A DNA stretch of 32,797 nt. Origin: Rhizobium sp. Q54. GTDB lineage: Bacteria; Pseudomonadota; Alphaproteobacteria; Rhizobiales; Xanthobacteraceae. Numbering within the stretch: position 1 is the first letter of the stretch; each line of letters starts with the position of its first letter. The notes under the pieces are model-generated. The model did not search any database and was not told the origin of the DNA. It saw only the letters and a list, made by a program, of their open reading frames with translations. The stretch spans positions 1 to 32,797 of the forward strand of contig CAMAWF010000003.1 in assembly GCA_945861895.1 (NCBI GenBank). The letters are read 5' to 3'. Positions 18,538 to 27,965 of this stretch are shown in pieces. A program made the translations under genes and the position numbers.

Positions 18538-18541
18538 CCGC

Positions 18542-19006
18542 TCACGCGGACGATCGGCCATACACTTCATCCGCGCGCTTCTCGAACGCATCCGCGAAGC
18601 GCCGGAATGCAGCGTCGAACATCGCGCCCATCAGCAGCGCAAGCGTGCGGCTGCGGAATTCATATTCGATGAAAAATTCGACGTCGCAGGCGCGTTCGCC
18701 GGCGGGGCGGAAGTTCCAGCGGTTTTGCAGCCGGCTGAAAGGGCCGTCGAGATATTCCACCAGAATAGCCAGGCGCGGCCGGTCAAGCGTGACGCGGCTG
18801 GTGAAGGTCTCGCTCAACAGCTTGAACGACACCGACATGTCGGCAACCAGCACGTCGATCCCCTCGCCTTTTGGCGTCCGATTGCGCACTTTCAATTCGC
18901 TGCATAGCGGCACGAATTGCGGATATTTCTCCACATCGGCGACCAGATCGAACATGTCGGACGCGGTGTGGCGTACGCGGCGCTTGGTCGAGGAAAATTG
19001 CGGCAT
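18542..19006 (-). CDS. Coq10/RatA-family START-like protein
   Basis: The 154-residue protein starts M-P-Q-F-S-S-T-K-R-R-V and has the S/D-M-F-D-L-V-A-D-V-E-K-Y-P-Q-F-V-P-L-C pattern of the polyketide-cyclase/START-like family that includes mitochondrial Coq10 and E. coli RatA. In alphaproteobacteria such proteins are best seen as ubiquinone-binding Coq10 homologues; the common label RatA toxin comes from an E. coli study and should not be carried over as function. It is downstream of lipA on the same strand, separated by a palindromic repeat (19029-19135). Confidence 0.9.
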   Translation of the reverse strand: MPQFSSTKRRVRHTASDMFDLVADVEKYPQFVPLCSELKVRNRTPKGEGIDVLVADMSVSFKLLSETFTSRVTLDRPRLAILVEYLDGPFSRLQNRWNFRPAGERACDVEFFIEYEFRSRTLALLMGAMFDAAFRRFADAFEKRADEVYGRSSA

Positions 19007-19028
19007 GCGTTTTCATAACTCTCTCGTC

Positions 19029-19135
19029 GTCATTCCGGGACGGCGCTTTAGCGCCGGCCCCGGAATCCAGATGCAAGCTTTGAGCCGGCCTCTGGATTCC
19101 TGGTTCGCGGGCTAACGCCCGCGCCCCGGAATGAC
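19029..19135. repeat. Composite palindromic intergenic repeat at the lipA end
   Basis: Outer arms GTCATTCCGGG (19029-19039) and CCCGGAATGAC (19125-19135) are perfect inverted repeats. Inside are GGCGCT/AGCGCC (19042-19055), GGAATCCAGA/TCTGGATTCC (19062-19071 and 19091-19100) and GCGGGC/GCCCGC (19107-19122), so RNA or single-stranded DNA could fold into a branched structure. It resembles intergenic palindromes of Bradyrhizobium relatives. Its right part overlaps the last codons and stop of lipA. Confidence 0.85.
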
Positions 19136-20077
19136 AGTATTGGCGCGCGCCGCTTTCAGCCGCGCGAAATCCTCGCCGGCATGGTGCGAGGAGCGTGTCA
19201 GCGGCGAAGACGACACCATCAGGAAGCCCTTGGCATAGGCGATGGTCTCGAACGCCTTGAACTCGTCGGGTGTAACGAACCGCACCACTTCGTGATGCTT
19301 GCGCGTCGGCTGCAGATATTGCCCGACGGTAAGAAAATCCACATTCGCCGAGCGCAGGTCGTCCATCAGCGCCAGCACTTCGTTGCGCTCCTCGCCGAGG
19401 CCGAGCATGATCCCCGACTTGGTGAACATGCCGGGATCTATCTCCTTCACCCGCTGCAACAGACGCAGCGAGTGAAAATAGCGCGCGCCCGGCCGCACCG
19501 TGAGATAGCGCGACGGCACGGTCTCCAGATTGTGATTGAAGACGTCCGGCCGCGCGGCCACCACCTGTTCCAGCGCGCCGTCTTTGCGCAGGAAATCCGG
19601 CGTCAGCACTTCGATGGTCGTTTGCGGGCAGTGCGCGCGGATGGCGCGGATGGTGGCGGCGAAATGCGCCGCGCCGCCGTCGGCGAGATCGTCGCGGTCG
19701 ACCGAGGTGACGACGATGTGTGCGAGCCCCAGCTTGGCGGTCGCCTGCGCCACGTGCTCGGGCTCGTGCACGTCGAGCGCACCCGGCAATCCGGTCTTGA
19801 CGTTGCAGAAGGCACAGGCGCGCGTGCAGGTGTCGCCCATGATCATGAAGGTGGCGTGCTTTTTCTCCCAGCACTCGCCGATGTTGGGACAGCCTGCTTC
19901 CTCGCACACGGTGTGCAGCCCGTTCTCGCGCATGATTTTTTGCGTGGCGAAATAGCCGGGCGAGACCGGCGCCTTGACGCGGATCCAGTCGGGCTTGCGC
20001 GAAATGCCAGAATCCGGCCGCTGCGCCTTTTCCGGGTGGCGCGGGCGCGGTCCGTTGATGTCGAGCACGACGGCCAT
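19112..20077 (-). CDS. lipA: Lipoyl synthase
   Basis: LipA is a radical-SAM enzyme that inserts two sulfurs into octanoyl-protein to form the lipoyl cofactor. From the ATG at 20077 it has 321 residues; an upstream GTG at 20095 would add six. The auxiliary cluster cysteines are C58, C63 and C69 ([12 protein letters not shown]) and the SAM cluster cysteines are C84, C88 and C91 (C-T-R-A-C-A-F-C). The last residues, T-V-I-P-G-R-G-R, and the stop are read from the palindromic repeat. It lies downstream of the pyruvate dehydrogenase genes, whose E2 and E1 beta subunits need its product. Confidence 0.97.
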   Translation of the reverse strand: MAVVLDINGPRPRHPEKAQRPDSGISRKPDWIRVKAPVSPGYFATQKIMRENGLHTVCEEAGCPNIGECWEKKHATFMIMGDTCTRACAFCNVKTGLPGALDVHEPEHVAQATAKLGLAHIVVTSVDRDDLADGGAAHFAATIRAIRAHCPQTTIEVLTPDFLRKDGALEQVVAARPDVFNHNLETVPSRYLTVRPGARYFHSLRLLQRVKEIDPGMFTKSGIMLGLGEERNEVLALMDDLRSANVDFLTVGQYLQPTRKHHEVVRFVTPDEFKAFETIAYAKGFLMVSSSPLTRSSHHAGEDFARLKAARANTVIPGRGR

Positions 20078-20130
20078 TGTTCGCCTCAATGTCACCTACT
20101 TACGGGCGGCGCGGCGGCGGCGCAAGCGCT

Positions 20131-20373
20131 TCAGGCACTGCGGATTGCACGCCAGACCAGCAGAAAAATCACGGCGCCGATAATGGCGGTGATCAGTTCG
20201 CCCCAGAAGTCCGGCATCACAACGAGGCCGAGCTTGCGGAACAGAAATCCGCCGAGGATTGAGCCGACCAGGCCGACCGCGAGATTGTGCAGCAACCCGC
20301 GCCCGGCGCCGGTGATGCGGGAGGCCAGCCAGCCGGCGAGCAGGCCGATGACGATCCAGGAGATGACGCCCAT
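20131..20373 (-). CDS. GlsB/YeaQ/YmgE-family small membrane protein
   Basis: This 80-residue protein is almost entirely hydrophobic, with three helices: residues 3-20, about 27-48 and the C-terminal 25. It shows the glycine-rich G-L-L-A-G-W-L-A and G-L-V-G-S-I-L-G-G-F-L-F patterns of the family often named transglycosylase-associated protein, for which no enzymatic activity is established. The ATG at 20373 has G-G-G-A-G upstream; an earlier start (20397) would lie inside the adjacent palindromic repeat. It sits between lpdA and lipA on the same strand. Confidence 0.85.
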   Translation of the reverse strand: MGVISWIVIGLLAGWLASRITGAGRGLLHNLAVGLVGSILGGFLFRKLGLVVMPDFWGELITAIIGAVIFLLVWRAIRSA

Positions 20374-20387
20374 CGCAGATCGCTCCC

Positions 20388-20485
20388 AACTTGTCATTGC
20401 CGGGCTTGACCCGGCAATCCACGACGCGCAGCCGCAAGTCGAAACTCATCATGGATGCCCGGGTCAAGCCCGGGCATGACAAGTT
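20388..20485. repeat. Long inverted repeat between lpdA and the small membrane protein gene
   Basis: Two 34-bp arms (20388-20421 and 20452-20485) are near-perfect reverse complements around a 30-bp loop. Each arm itself contains a smaller palindrome (GCCGGGCTTGACCCGGC at left, GCCCGGGTCAAGCCCGGGC at right). It ends 6 bp before the lpdA stop codon in coordinates, that is just downstream of lpdA, where it may stabilise or end the pdh transcript. It is a different family from the repeat at 19029. Confidence 0.9.
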
Positions 20486-20491
20486 TGAAAT

Positions 20492-21910
20492 TTACATATT
20501 CAGCACACGGCCATACGCATCCAGCACTGCTTCCTTCATCATTTCGGACAGCGTCGGATGCGGGAAGACGGTGTGCATGAGTTCTGCTTCCGTCGTTTCC
20601 AGATTCATCGCCACCACATAGCCCTGGATCAGTTCGGTGACTTCCGCGCCGATCATATGCGCGCCGAGCAGCTGGCCGGTCTTTTTGTCGAAGATCACTT
20701 TGACCAGCCCCTGATCCTCGCCGAGCGCGATGGCCTTGCCGTTGCCGACGAACGGAAAGCGGCCGACGCGGATGTCAAGTTTTTTCTCACTTGCCGCCTG
20801 TTCGGTGAGGCCGACCGAAGCGATCTGCGGCCAGCAATAAGTGCAGCCTGGGATCATCAGCTTGTTCATGGGGTGCGGGTTAAGGCCTTTGATCGCCTCG
20901 ATGCAGACGACGCCCTCGTGCTCGGCCTTGTGCGCGAGCATCGGCGGGCCGGAGACATCGCCGATGGCATAGATGCCCGGCACGTTGGTCTTGTTGAATT
21001 GATCGACGGCGATAATGCCACGCTCGGTTTTCAGCCCGAGTTTTTCGAGGCCCAGATTTTCGATATTGCCGGTGACGCCGACGGCGGAGATCACGCGCTC
21101 AACCGTGATGGTCTGCGATTTCCCGCCTTCCTCGATTGTGGCGGTGACGCTGTCGCTTTTTTTGTCGAGCTTGGTGACCTTGGCATTGGTCAAAATCTTG
21201 ATGCCTTGTTTCTCGAAACTCTTGCGCGCGAACGCCGCGATCTCGGCGTCCTCCGCCGGCAAAATCTGCGGCAGCACTTCGACGACGGTGACTTCCGTGC
21301 CGAGCGTGCGGTAGAAGCTCGCAAACTCGACGCCGATTGCGCCCGAGCCGATCACCAGCAGAGACTTCGGCATGCGGTCCGGCGCCATCGCCTCAAAGTA
21401 AGTCCAGACCAGTTTCTTGTCCGGCTCCAGCCCCGGCAGCACGCGCGGCCGCGCGCCGGTGGCGAGGACGATGTGCTTGGCCACATAAGCGCCTGCGCCG
21501 AGCGCGCCCTTGGGCGCTTCGGTCTTCGACGCTTTCACCGCGACGCGGCCCTGCGCCTCGATGCTGGCCTCGCCCCAGATCACTTGAATTTTGTTTTTCT
21601 GCATCAGGAAGCCGATGCCGTCGTTGAGCCGCTTCGATACGGCGCGCGAGCGCGCCACCACCGCCTTGGGATCGAAGCCGACGTTATCGGCCGAGAGGCC
21701 GTAGTCCTTGGCGTGCTGCATCAGATGGAAAACCTCCGCCGAGCGCAGCAGCGCCTTGGTCGGGATGCAGCCCCAGTTGAGGCAGATGCCGCCGAGATAA
21801 TCGCGCTCGACGATGGCCGTCTTGAAGCCGAGCTGCGCCGCGCGAATGGCGGAGACATAGCCGCCGGGACCGGAGCCGATAATGATGATGTCGAAAGAAG
21901 TGTCGGCCAT
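20492..21910 (-). CDS. lpdA: Dihydrolipoyl dehydrogenase (E3)
   Basis: E3 reoxidises dihydrolipoamide with FAD and NAD+. The 472-residue protein has the FAD loop G-S-G-P-G-G-Y at 12-18, the redox-active pair C43 and C48 in G-G-I-C-L-N-W-G-C-I-P-T-K, an NAD-binding G-S-G-A-I-G-V-E-F-A, and the C-terminal H-T-V-F-P-H-P-T-L-S-E with the H451/E456 catalytic pair. Its ATG directly follows the pdhC stop with no gap, so it belongs to the pdhABC-lpd operon. A single lpd in this position usually serves pyruvate dehydrogenase; other copies elsewhere may serve 2-oxoglutarate dehydrogenase. Confidence 0.97.
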   Translation of the reverse strand: MADTSFDIIIIGSGPGGYVSAIRAAQLGFKTAIVERDYLGGICLNWGCIPTKALLRSAEVFHLMQHAKDYGLSADNVGFDPKAVVARSRAVSKRLNDGIGFLMQKNKIQVIWGEASIEAQGRVAVKASKTEAPKGALGAGAYVAKHIVLATGARPRVLPGLEPDKKLVWTYFEAMAPDRMPKSLLVIGSGAIGVEFASFYRTLGTEVTVVEVLPQILPAEDAEIAAFARKSFEKQGIKILTNAKVTKLDKKSDSVTATIEEGGKSQTITVERVISAVGVTGNIENLGLEKLGLKTERGIIAVDQFNKTNVPGIYAIGDVSGPPMLAHKAEHEGVVCIEAIKGLNPHPMNKLMIPGCTYCWPQIASVGLTEQAASEKKLDIRVGRFPFVGNGKAIALGEDQGLVKVIFDKKTGQLLGAHMIGAEVTELIQGYVVAMNLETTEAELMHTVFPHPTLSEMMKEAVLDAYGRVLNM

Positions 21911-23209
21911 TCACACCACCATCATCACCGGGTTCTCGATCAGCGCTTTGAACGCCGCCATCAGTTCGGCGCCGAGCGCTCCGTCGACGGCGCGATGATC
22001 GCACGACAGCGTCACCGACATGATGGTGGCGACCGCAAGCTGGCCGCCGCGCGCCACCGCCCGCTCCTCGCCGGCACCGATTGCCAAAATCGTGGCCTGC
22101 GGCGGATTGATGACGGCGGCAAAATCCTTCACGCCATACATGCCCAAATTCGAGATGGCGCTGGCGCCGCCCTGGTATTCGTGCGGCGCGAGTTTTTTCG
22201 CCCGCGCCCGCGCGGCCAGATCGCGCATCTCGTTGGAAATAACCGAGAGCGATTTTGTTTCCGCATGGCGCACGACCGGCGTGATCAGCCCGCCGGGAAT
22301 GGCGACCGCGACCCCGATGTCGGAATGCTTGTGGTGCAGCATGCCGCCGTCGGTCCAGGTGACGTTGGCATTTGGAATGCGCTGGAGCGCGAGCGCCAGC
22401 GCCTTGATGACGAAGTCGTTGATCGAAAGCTTGTAGGCCGGCTTGCCGTCTTTGTCCTTCGGCGCGGCAACATTGATCTCCTCGCGCGCGGCGGAAAGCT
22501 TGCCGATGTCGCAATCGATCGTGAGATAAAAATGCGGGATCGTCTGTTTCGACAGCGTCAGCCGCTGCGCGATGATTTTGCGAATATTGTCGTGCGGCAC
22601 GACGTCGTAGGAGCCGTCCGCAAACAGCGCGCGGATCTGCTGATCCGAAGGCGTCGCCGCCATCGGCATGGCGGAGGCAGCGCCGGGTGCGCGCAGGCCC
22701 GCGCCGGATTTCGCCGCCGCGATGTCGCGCGCAATCACGCGGCCGTGCGGACCGGAGCCCTGCACGCGGCCGAGATCGACGTTGGCGTCCTTGGCGATGC
22801 GGCGCGCGAGCGGAGATGAGAAGACACGGTTGGCGCCGTGCGCAACAGCGGGTGCCGGGGCGCGCGGCGAACTCTGAGTGACTCCCTCTGCACGCTGGGG
22901 AGAGGGGCTAACGGGAGCCGTTTGTTTTGCGCTACCGGCCCCGCTGGCGATCTTTTTCACATCCTCGCCTTCGCCCGCCAACACCGCGATCACGGAATTC
23001 ACCGCGACATCCTGCGCGCCTTCCGGCACCACGATCTTGGCCAGCACGCCGTCATCGACGGCCTCATATTCCATCGTCGCCTTGTCGGTCTCGATCTCGG
23101 CAATGATGTCGCCGGCCTTGACCGTGTCGCCTTCCTTCTTGAGCCAGCGCGCGAGGTTGCCCTTCTCCATCGTGGGCGAGAGTGCCGGCATGAGGATGTT
23201 GGTCGGCAT
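21911..23209 (-). CDS. pdhC: Pyruvate dehydrogenase E2, dihydrolipoyllysine acetyltransferase
   Basis: E2 forms the core of the complex and passes acetyl groups from lipoyl to CoA. Order in the 432 residues: one lipoyl domain with K43 (E-T-D-K-A-T-M), an Ala/Pro linker, the E1/E3-binding domain (S-P-L-A-R-R-I-A-K-D, then G-S-G-P-H-G-R-V), and a catalytic domain ending with H405-R-A-V-D409-G. The linker segment S-P-S-P-Q-R-A-E-G-V (101-110) is encoded by a palindromic sequence that looks like an intergenic repeat inserted in frame. PdhB ends 6 bp upstream and lpdA follows immediately. Confidence 0.97.
   Translation of the reverse strand: MPTNILMPALSPTMEKGNLARWLKKEGDTVKAGDIIAEIETDKATMEYEAVDDGVLAKIVVPEGAQDVAVNSVIAVLAGEGEDVKKIASGAGSAKQTAPVSPSPQRAEGVTQSSPRAPAPAVAHGANRVFSSPLARRIAKDANVDLGRVQGSGPHGRVIARDIAAAKSGAGLRAPGAASAMPMAATPSDQQIRALFADGSYDVVPHDNIRKIIAQRLTLSKQTIPHFYLTIDCDIGKLSAAREEINVAAPKDKDGKPAYKLSINDFVIKALALALQRIPNANVTWTDGGMLHHKHSDIGVAVAIPGGLITPVVRHAETKSLSVISNEMRDLAARARAKKLAPHEYQGGASAISNLGMYGVKDFAAVINPPQATILAIGAGEERAVARGGQLAVATIMSVTLSCDHRAVDGALGAELMAAFKALIENPVMMVV
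22884..22906. repeat. Palindrome embedded in the pdhC linker
   Basis: CCCTCT (22884-22889) and AGAGGG (22901-22906) pair around an 11-base loop. The sequence is like the CCCTCTCCCC...GGGGAGAGGG intergenic palindromes common in Rhizobiales. It is read in frame as S-P-S-P-Q-R-A-E-G in the flexible E2 linker. Confidence 0.6.
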
Positions 23210-23215
23210 GGCGCC

Positions 23216-24592
23216 TTACCGGTAGCAGACGGATTTCGCCGCCTCGACCACCTCGGCGACGGACGGCAGCGCGAGCTTTTCGAGATTAGCCGCATACGGC
23301 ATCGGCACGTCTTTCGCCGATACGCGCGCGACCGGCGCATCGAGATAATCGAAGGCCTGCGCCATGATGCGCGCGGCGATCTCGGCGCCGACGCCGTTTT
23401 GCTGCCAGCCTTCCTCGACCGTGACCGCGCGGCCGGTCTTCTGCACCGAGGTGATCACGGTATCTGAGTCCATGGGCTTGAGCGTGCGAAGGTCGATCAC
23501 TTCCGCCGAGATGCCGTCTTTCGCCAGTTCGTCGGCGGCCTTAAGCGCGTAGGTCATACCGATCGACCAAGCAATGATCGTCACGTCGGAGCCAGCACGC
23601 GCGACTTTCGCTTTGCCGATCGGCAGCACGTAGTCGTCGAGCTTCGGCACCGGAAACGACTGCCCATAGAGGATTTCGTTTTCCAGAAAGATCACCGGAT
23701 TGGGATCGCGGATCGCGGCCTTGAGCAGACCCTTGGCGTCGGCGGCGGTCGAGGGCGCGATCACCTTCAAACCCGGAATGTGCGAATACCACGCCGAGTA
23801 ATCCTGGCTGTGCTGCGCGCCGACACGCGCGGCGGCGCCGTTCGGTCCGCGGAACACGATCTGGCAGCCCATCTGCCCGCCCGACATGTAGAGCGTCTTC
23901 GCCGCCGAATTGACGAGCTGATCCATCGCCTGCATGGCGAAGTTGAAGGTCATGAATTCGACGATCGGCTTCAAGCCGCCGAGCGCCGCGCCGATGCCCA
24001 AGCCGGCGAAGCCGTGCTCGGTGATCGGCGTATCGATGACGCGTTTCGCCCCGAACTCCTGCAACAGCCCTTGCGTGACTTTGTAGGCGCCCTGATATTC
24101 GGCGACCTCCTCGCCCATCACGAACACATTCTCATCGCGCCGCATCTCCTCGGCCATGGCGTCGCGCAGCGCCTCGCGCATGGTCATGGTCACCATCTCG
24201 GTGCCGTCCGGCACGCCGGGATCGGGCGCGATTTGCAGGCGCGATTTTTCCGCAGCTTTTGGTGCCGCCGGTGCCGAAGGTTTTTGGGCTTTTGCAGACG
24301 GCACGGATTGCGCCGCCGGTTTTGCAGTCTTGATCGCAGATTTGTCCTCGCCCTCGCTCAAGATCACCGCAATCGGCGTGTTGACCGCGACGTCGGCGGT
24401 GCCTTCGGGCACCAGAATCCGCGCCAGCGTGCCCTCTTCCGCGGACTCGAATTCCATCGTCGCCTTGTCGGTCTCGATCTCGGCAATGACGTCGCCTGAG
24501 CGAATCTTGTCGCCTTCCTTCTTGAGCCACTTGGCGAGGTTGCCCTTCTCCATCGTGGGCGAGAGCGCGGGCATGAGGACTTCGATCGGCAT
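23216..24592 (-). CDS. pdhB: Pyruvate dehydrogenase E1 beta with N-terminal lipoyl domain
   Basis: With PdhA this subunit forms the heterotetrameric, thiamine-dependent decarboxylase. The ATG at 24592 gives 458 residues and starts [16 protein letters not shown]. Residues 1-80 form a full lipoyl domain with K43 in E-T-D-K-A-T-M-E-F; a linker rich in Ala, Pro and Lys follows to about 130, then the transketolase-like E1 beta body ([28 protein letters not shown]). A lipoylated E1 beta is characteristic of alphaproteobacteria. The gene begins 16 bp after pdhA. Confidence 0.97.
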   Translation of the reverse strand: MPIEVLMPALSPTMEKGNLAKWLKKEGDKIRSGDVIAEIETDKATMEFESAEEGTLARILVPEGTADVAVNTPIAVILSEGEDKSAIKTAKPAAQSVPSAKAQKPSAPAAPKAAEKSRLQIAPDPGVPDGTEMVTMTMREALRDAMAEEMRRDENVFVMGEEVAEYQGAYKVTQGLLQEFGAKRVIDTPITEHGFAGLGIGAALGGLKPIVEFMTFNFAMQAMDQLVNSAAKTLYMSGGQMGCQIVFRGPNGAAARVGAQHSQDYSAWYSHIPGLKVIAPSTAADAKGLLKAAIRDPNPVIFLENEILYGQSFPVPKLDDYVLPIGKAKVARAGSDVTIIAWSIGMTYALKAADELAKDGISAEVIDLRTLKPMDSDTVITSVQKTGRAVTVEEGWQQNGVGAEIAARIMAQAFDYLDAPVARVSAKDVPMPYAANLEKLALPSVAEVVEAAKSVCYR

Positions 24593-24608
24593 GGACTTGA
24601 TTACACTC

Positions 24609-25643
24609 TCAGCGCCAAACGTCGGTATAGAGTTCGGCCGCATCCGGCTCCGGATCGTGGGTGGCAAACTCGGCCGCCTGATTGACGCGCTCGCGCACCT
24701 CGGCGTCGATCTTCTTCAACTGGTCCTCGCTGGCGAATTTCTTTTCCAGAATGCGCTGGCGCACCTGCTCGATCGGATCGTGTTCGGTGCGCACCTTTTC
24801 GACTTCCTCGCGCGTGCGGTATTTCGCCGGGTCCGACATCGAGTGGCCGCGGTAGCGGTAGGTCATCATTTCGAGGATGAACGGGCCGTTGCCGTCGCGG
24901 CACCATTGCACGGCTTTCTCGCCGGCGGATTTCACCGCGCGCACGTCCATGCCGTCGACCTGTTCGCCCGGAATGTTGAACGACAGCCCACGCCGCGACA
25001 GATTTGTCTCGGCCGACGAGCGCGTGATCGCCGTGCCCATGGCGTAGCGGTTGTTCTCGATCACATAGACCACCGGCAGCTTCCACAGCTCCGCCATGTT
25101 GAAGGCTTCGTAGACTTGGCCTTGGGTGGCGGCGCCGTCGCCGAAATAGGTCAGGCACACATGGTCGTTGCCGCGATAGACATTGGCGAATGCCAATCCG
25201 GTGCCGAGCGGCACCTGCGCGCCGACGATGCCGTGGCCGCCGTAGAAGCCCTCCTGCACCGAGAACATGTGCATCGAGCCGCCTTTGCCCTTGGAATAGC
25301 CGCCGCGGCGGCCGGTCAATTCCGCCATCACGCCTTTCGGGTCCATACCGCAGGCCAGCATGTGGCCGTGGTCGCGGTAGCCGGTGATGACCTGGTCGCC
25401 CTTGCGCAGCGTCATCTGCATGCCGACGACCACCGCTTCCTGGCCGATATAGAGATGGCAGAAGCCGCCGATCAGCCCCATGCCGTACATCTGGCCGGCT
25501 TTTTCTTCGAAGCGGCGGATCGACAGCATGTCGCGGTAGGCGGCGATATCCTGGTCCTTGCCAAACTCAGCAAGCTTCGCCGGCGTCTCGGCGGCGGATT
25601 TCGCGTCGGGCTGCGCCGCAGGTTTCTTCTTGGCGACGGCCAT
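24609..25643 (-). CDS. pdhA: Pyruvate dehydrogenase E1 alpha
   Basis: This subunit binds thiamine diphosphate and decarboxylates pyruvate. The 344-residue protein carries the ThDP signature [17 protein letters not shown] and ends it with V-I-E-N-N. The phosphorylation-loop region [11 protein letters not shown] is also present, as in all alpha subunits. The N terminus is a short Lys/Ala/Pro-rich extension of about 25 residues. The ATG at 25643 has A-A-G-G-A upstream. It is the first gene of pdhABC-lpd; the 154-bp gap to ftsB (25644-25797) likely holds the operon promoter, but no convincing -35/-10 pair was found. Confidence 0.97.
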   Translation of the reverse strand: MAVAKKKPAAQPDAKSAAETPAKLAEFGKDQDIAAYRDMLSIRRFEEKAGQMYGMGLIGGFCHLYIGQEAVVVGMQMTLRKGDQVITGYRDHGHMLACGMDPKGVMAELTGRRGGYSKGKGGSMHMFSVQEGFYGGHGIVGAQVPLGTGLAFANVYRGNDHVCLTYFGDGAATQGQVYEAFNMAELWKLPVVYVIENNRYAMGTAITRSSAETNLSRRGLSFNIPGEQVDGMDVRAVKSAGEKAVQWCRDGNGPFILEMMTYRYRGHSMSDPAKYRTREEVEKVRTEHDPIEQVRQRILEKKFASEDQLKKIDAEVRERVNQAAEFATHDPEPDAAELYTDVWR

Positions 25644-25797
25644 GGCATTCCTTGCAAAACGTGGCGTCGAAAACGGCCTCAGACCCCATAGCTTAAATCA
25701 TCGTCGTGCGGAAGCGCGGAGGTTTGCCGCGGCATCTGAGCCGTGATCGATAAGGGGTTGACACACCGGTGGAATTCACGTGTGGCGGGCAATCGCC

Positions 25798-26115
25798 TCA
25801 ACGCGCTTTCAACAGCAAGGTGAGGTCGCGGGGATCGACGTAATCGAGCAGCGCTCGCGCACGCTCTTCCAGCATATCCGGGTCGAGCCGGTCGGCGCGC
25901 AACAGCGACACGCGATGTTCCCATTCGGCGCGTTCGTGCCTGACGCGGGAAAGTTCCGCATTCATGGCGGCGATCTGCGCTTCCAGATCGATGCTGGCGC
26001 GCAGGCCGTGATTGCCGGTATAGGCGTGGACGCCGAAATAGCCGATGAACAGCGCGGCGAGCGCATAGAGGCCAAGTGCGGTGAGGATCGACCGGCGCCG
26101 TTTGTGCGAGACCAT
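25798..26115 (-). CDS. ftsB: FtsB/DivIC-family septum formation initiator
   Basis: FtsB joins FtsL and FtsQ to activate septal peptidoglycan synthesis by FtsWI. The 105-residue protein has a basic cytoplasmic start (H-K-R-R-R), one membrane helix at about residues 11-31, and a predicted coiled coil (L-E-A-Q-I-A-A-M-N-A-E-L-S-R-V-R-H-E-R-A-E-W-E-H-R-V) followed by the L-D-P-D-M-L-E-E-R-A-R segment typical of the family. The position between eno and pdhA is conserved in Rhizobiales and supports the call. Confidence 0.9.
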   Translation of the reverse strand: MVSHKRRRSILTALGLYALAALFIGYFGVHAYTGNHGLRASIDLEAQIAAMNAELSRVRHERAEWEHRVSLLRADRLDPDMLEERARALLDYVDPRDLTLLLKAR

Positions 26116-26150
26116 GCGCTGAAAATGCAGCCGGTGCCGTTAAATTGGCT

Positions 26151-27446
<1,296 letters not shown>

Positions 27447-27502
27447 CTACAGGAAGGATAATGCCCTTGTCATGCCCCGCGCCCGCAGGACAGGATGCAC
27501 GC

Positions 27503-27955
27503 ATGGCAAAACGAAAACTTCAGCTCGGGCGCCCGGCGGCGCTTCCCGCCTCTCCCGGCAAGGCCGTGCTCGACCGCGTGGCCAATCCGCATCCCGGCAC
27601 CAATTACGTGGCGCGCTTTACCGCGCCGGAATTCACCACGCTGTGCCCGATCACCGGCCAGCCGGATTTCGCGCATCTCGTCATCGACTATGTGCCGCGG
27701 CGCTTTCTGGTGGAATCGAAATCGCTCAAGTTCTATCTCGCCAGCTTCCGCAACCACGGCGCGTTTCATGAGGATTGCACCGTCGCCATCGGCAAGAAGC
27801 TGTTCGCGCTGCTCAAGCCGAAATGGCTGCGCATCGGCGGCTACTGGTATCCGCGCGGCGGCATGCCGATCGACGTGTTCTGGCAGGCCGGAAAATTGCC
27901 GGCGGGCGTATGGGTGCCCGACCAGGGCGTGGCGCCCTATCGCGGACGGGGATAG
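27503..27955 (+). CDS. queF: NADPH-dependent preQ0 reductase QueF
   Basis: QueF reduces the nitrile of preQ0 to the amine preQ1 on the way to queuosine in tRNA. The ATG at 27503 gives 150 residues, the size of the unimodular (YkvM/B. subtilis) type; the frame is open upstream without family likeness. The catalytic C48 and D55 are in [10 protein letters not shown], the substrate-binding H89-E90 in F-H-E-D, and the QueF motif E-S-K-S-L-K-F-Y-L precedes it. It is a lone plus-strand gene between minus-strand neighbours, and no other queuosine gene is in the window. Confidence 0.96.
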   Translation: MAKRKLQLGRPAALPASPGKAVLDRVANPHPGTNYVARFTAPEFTTLCPITGQPDFAHLVIDYVPRRFLVESKSLKFYLASFRNHGAFHEDCTVAIGKKLFALLKPKWLRIGGYWYPRGGMPIDVFWQAGKLPAGVWVPDQGVAPYRGRG

Positions 27956-27965
27956 GCCGCGTGCT

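Noticed and set aside
18542-19006. Reading the START-like gene as a RatA toxin of a toxin-antitoxin system
   Set aside because: No partner antitoxin gene is adjacent, and the family in alphaproteobacteria fits the Coq10 ubiquinone-binding role better.
20558-22819. A 753-codon plus-strand frame over lpdA and pdhC
   Set aside because: It is antisense to two enzymes with intact catalytic motifs. Long antisense frames are expected in GC-rich DNA.
24156-25691. A 511-codon plus-strand frame over pdhB and pdhA
   Set aside because: It is antisense to both E1 genes and has no recognisable domain.
25756-25784. TTGACA on the plus strand between ftsB and pdhA
   Set aside because: No -10 hexamer at 16-18 bp, and the genes on both sides lie on the other strand.
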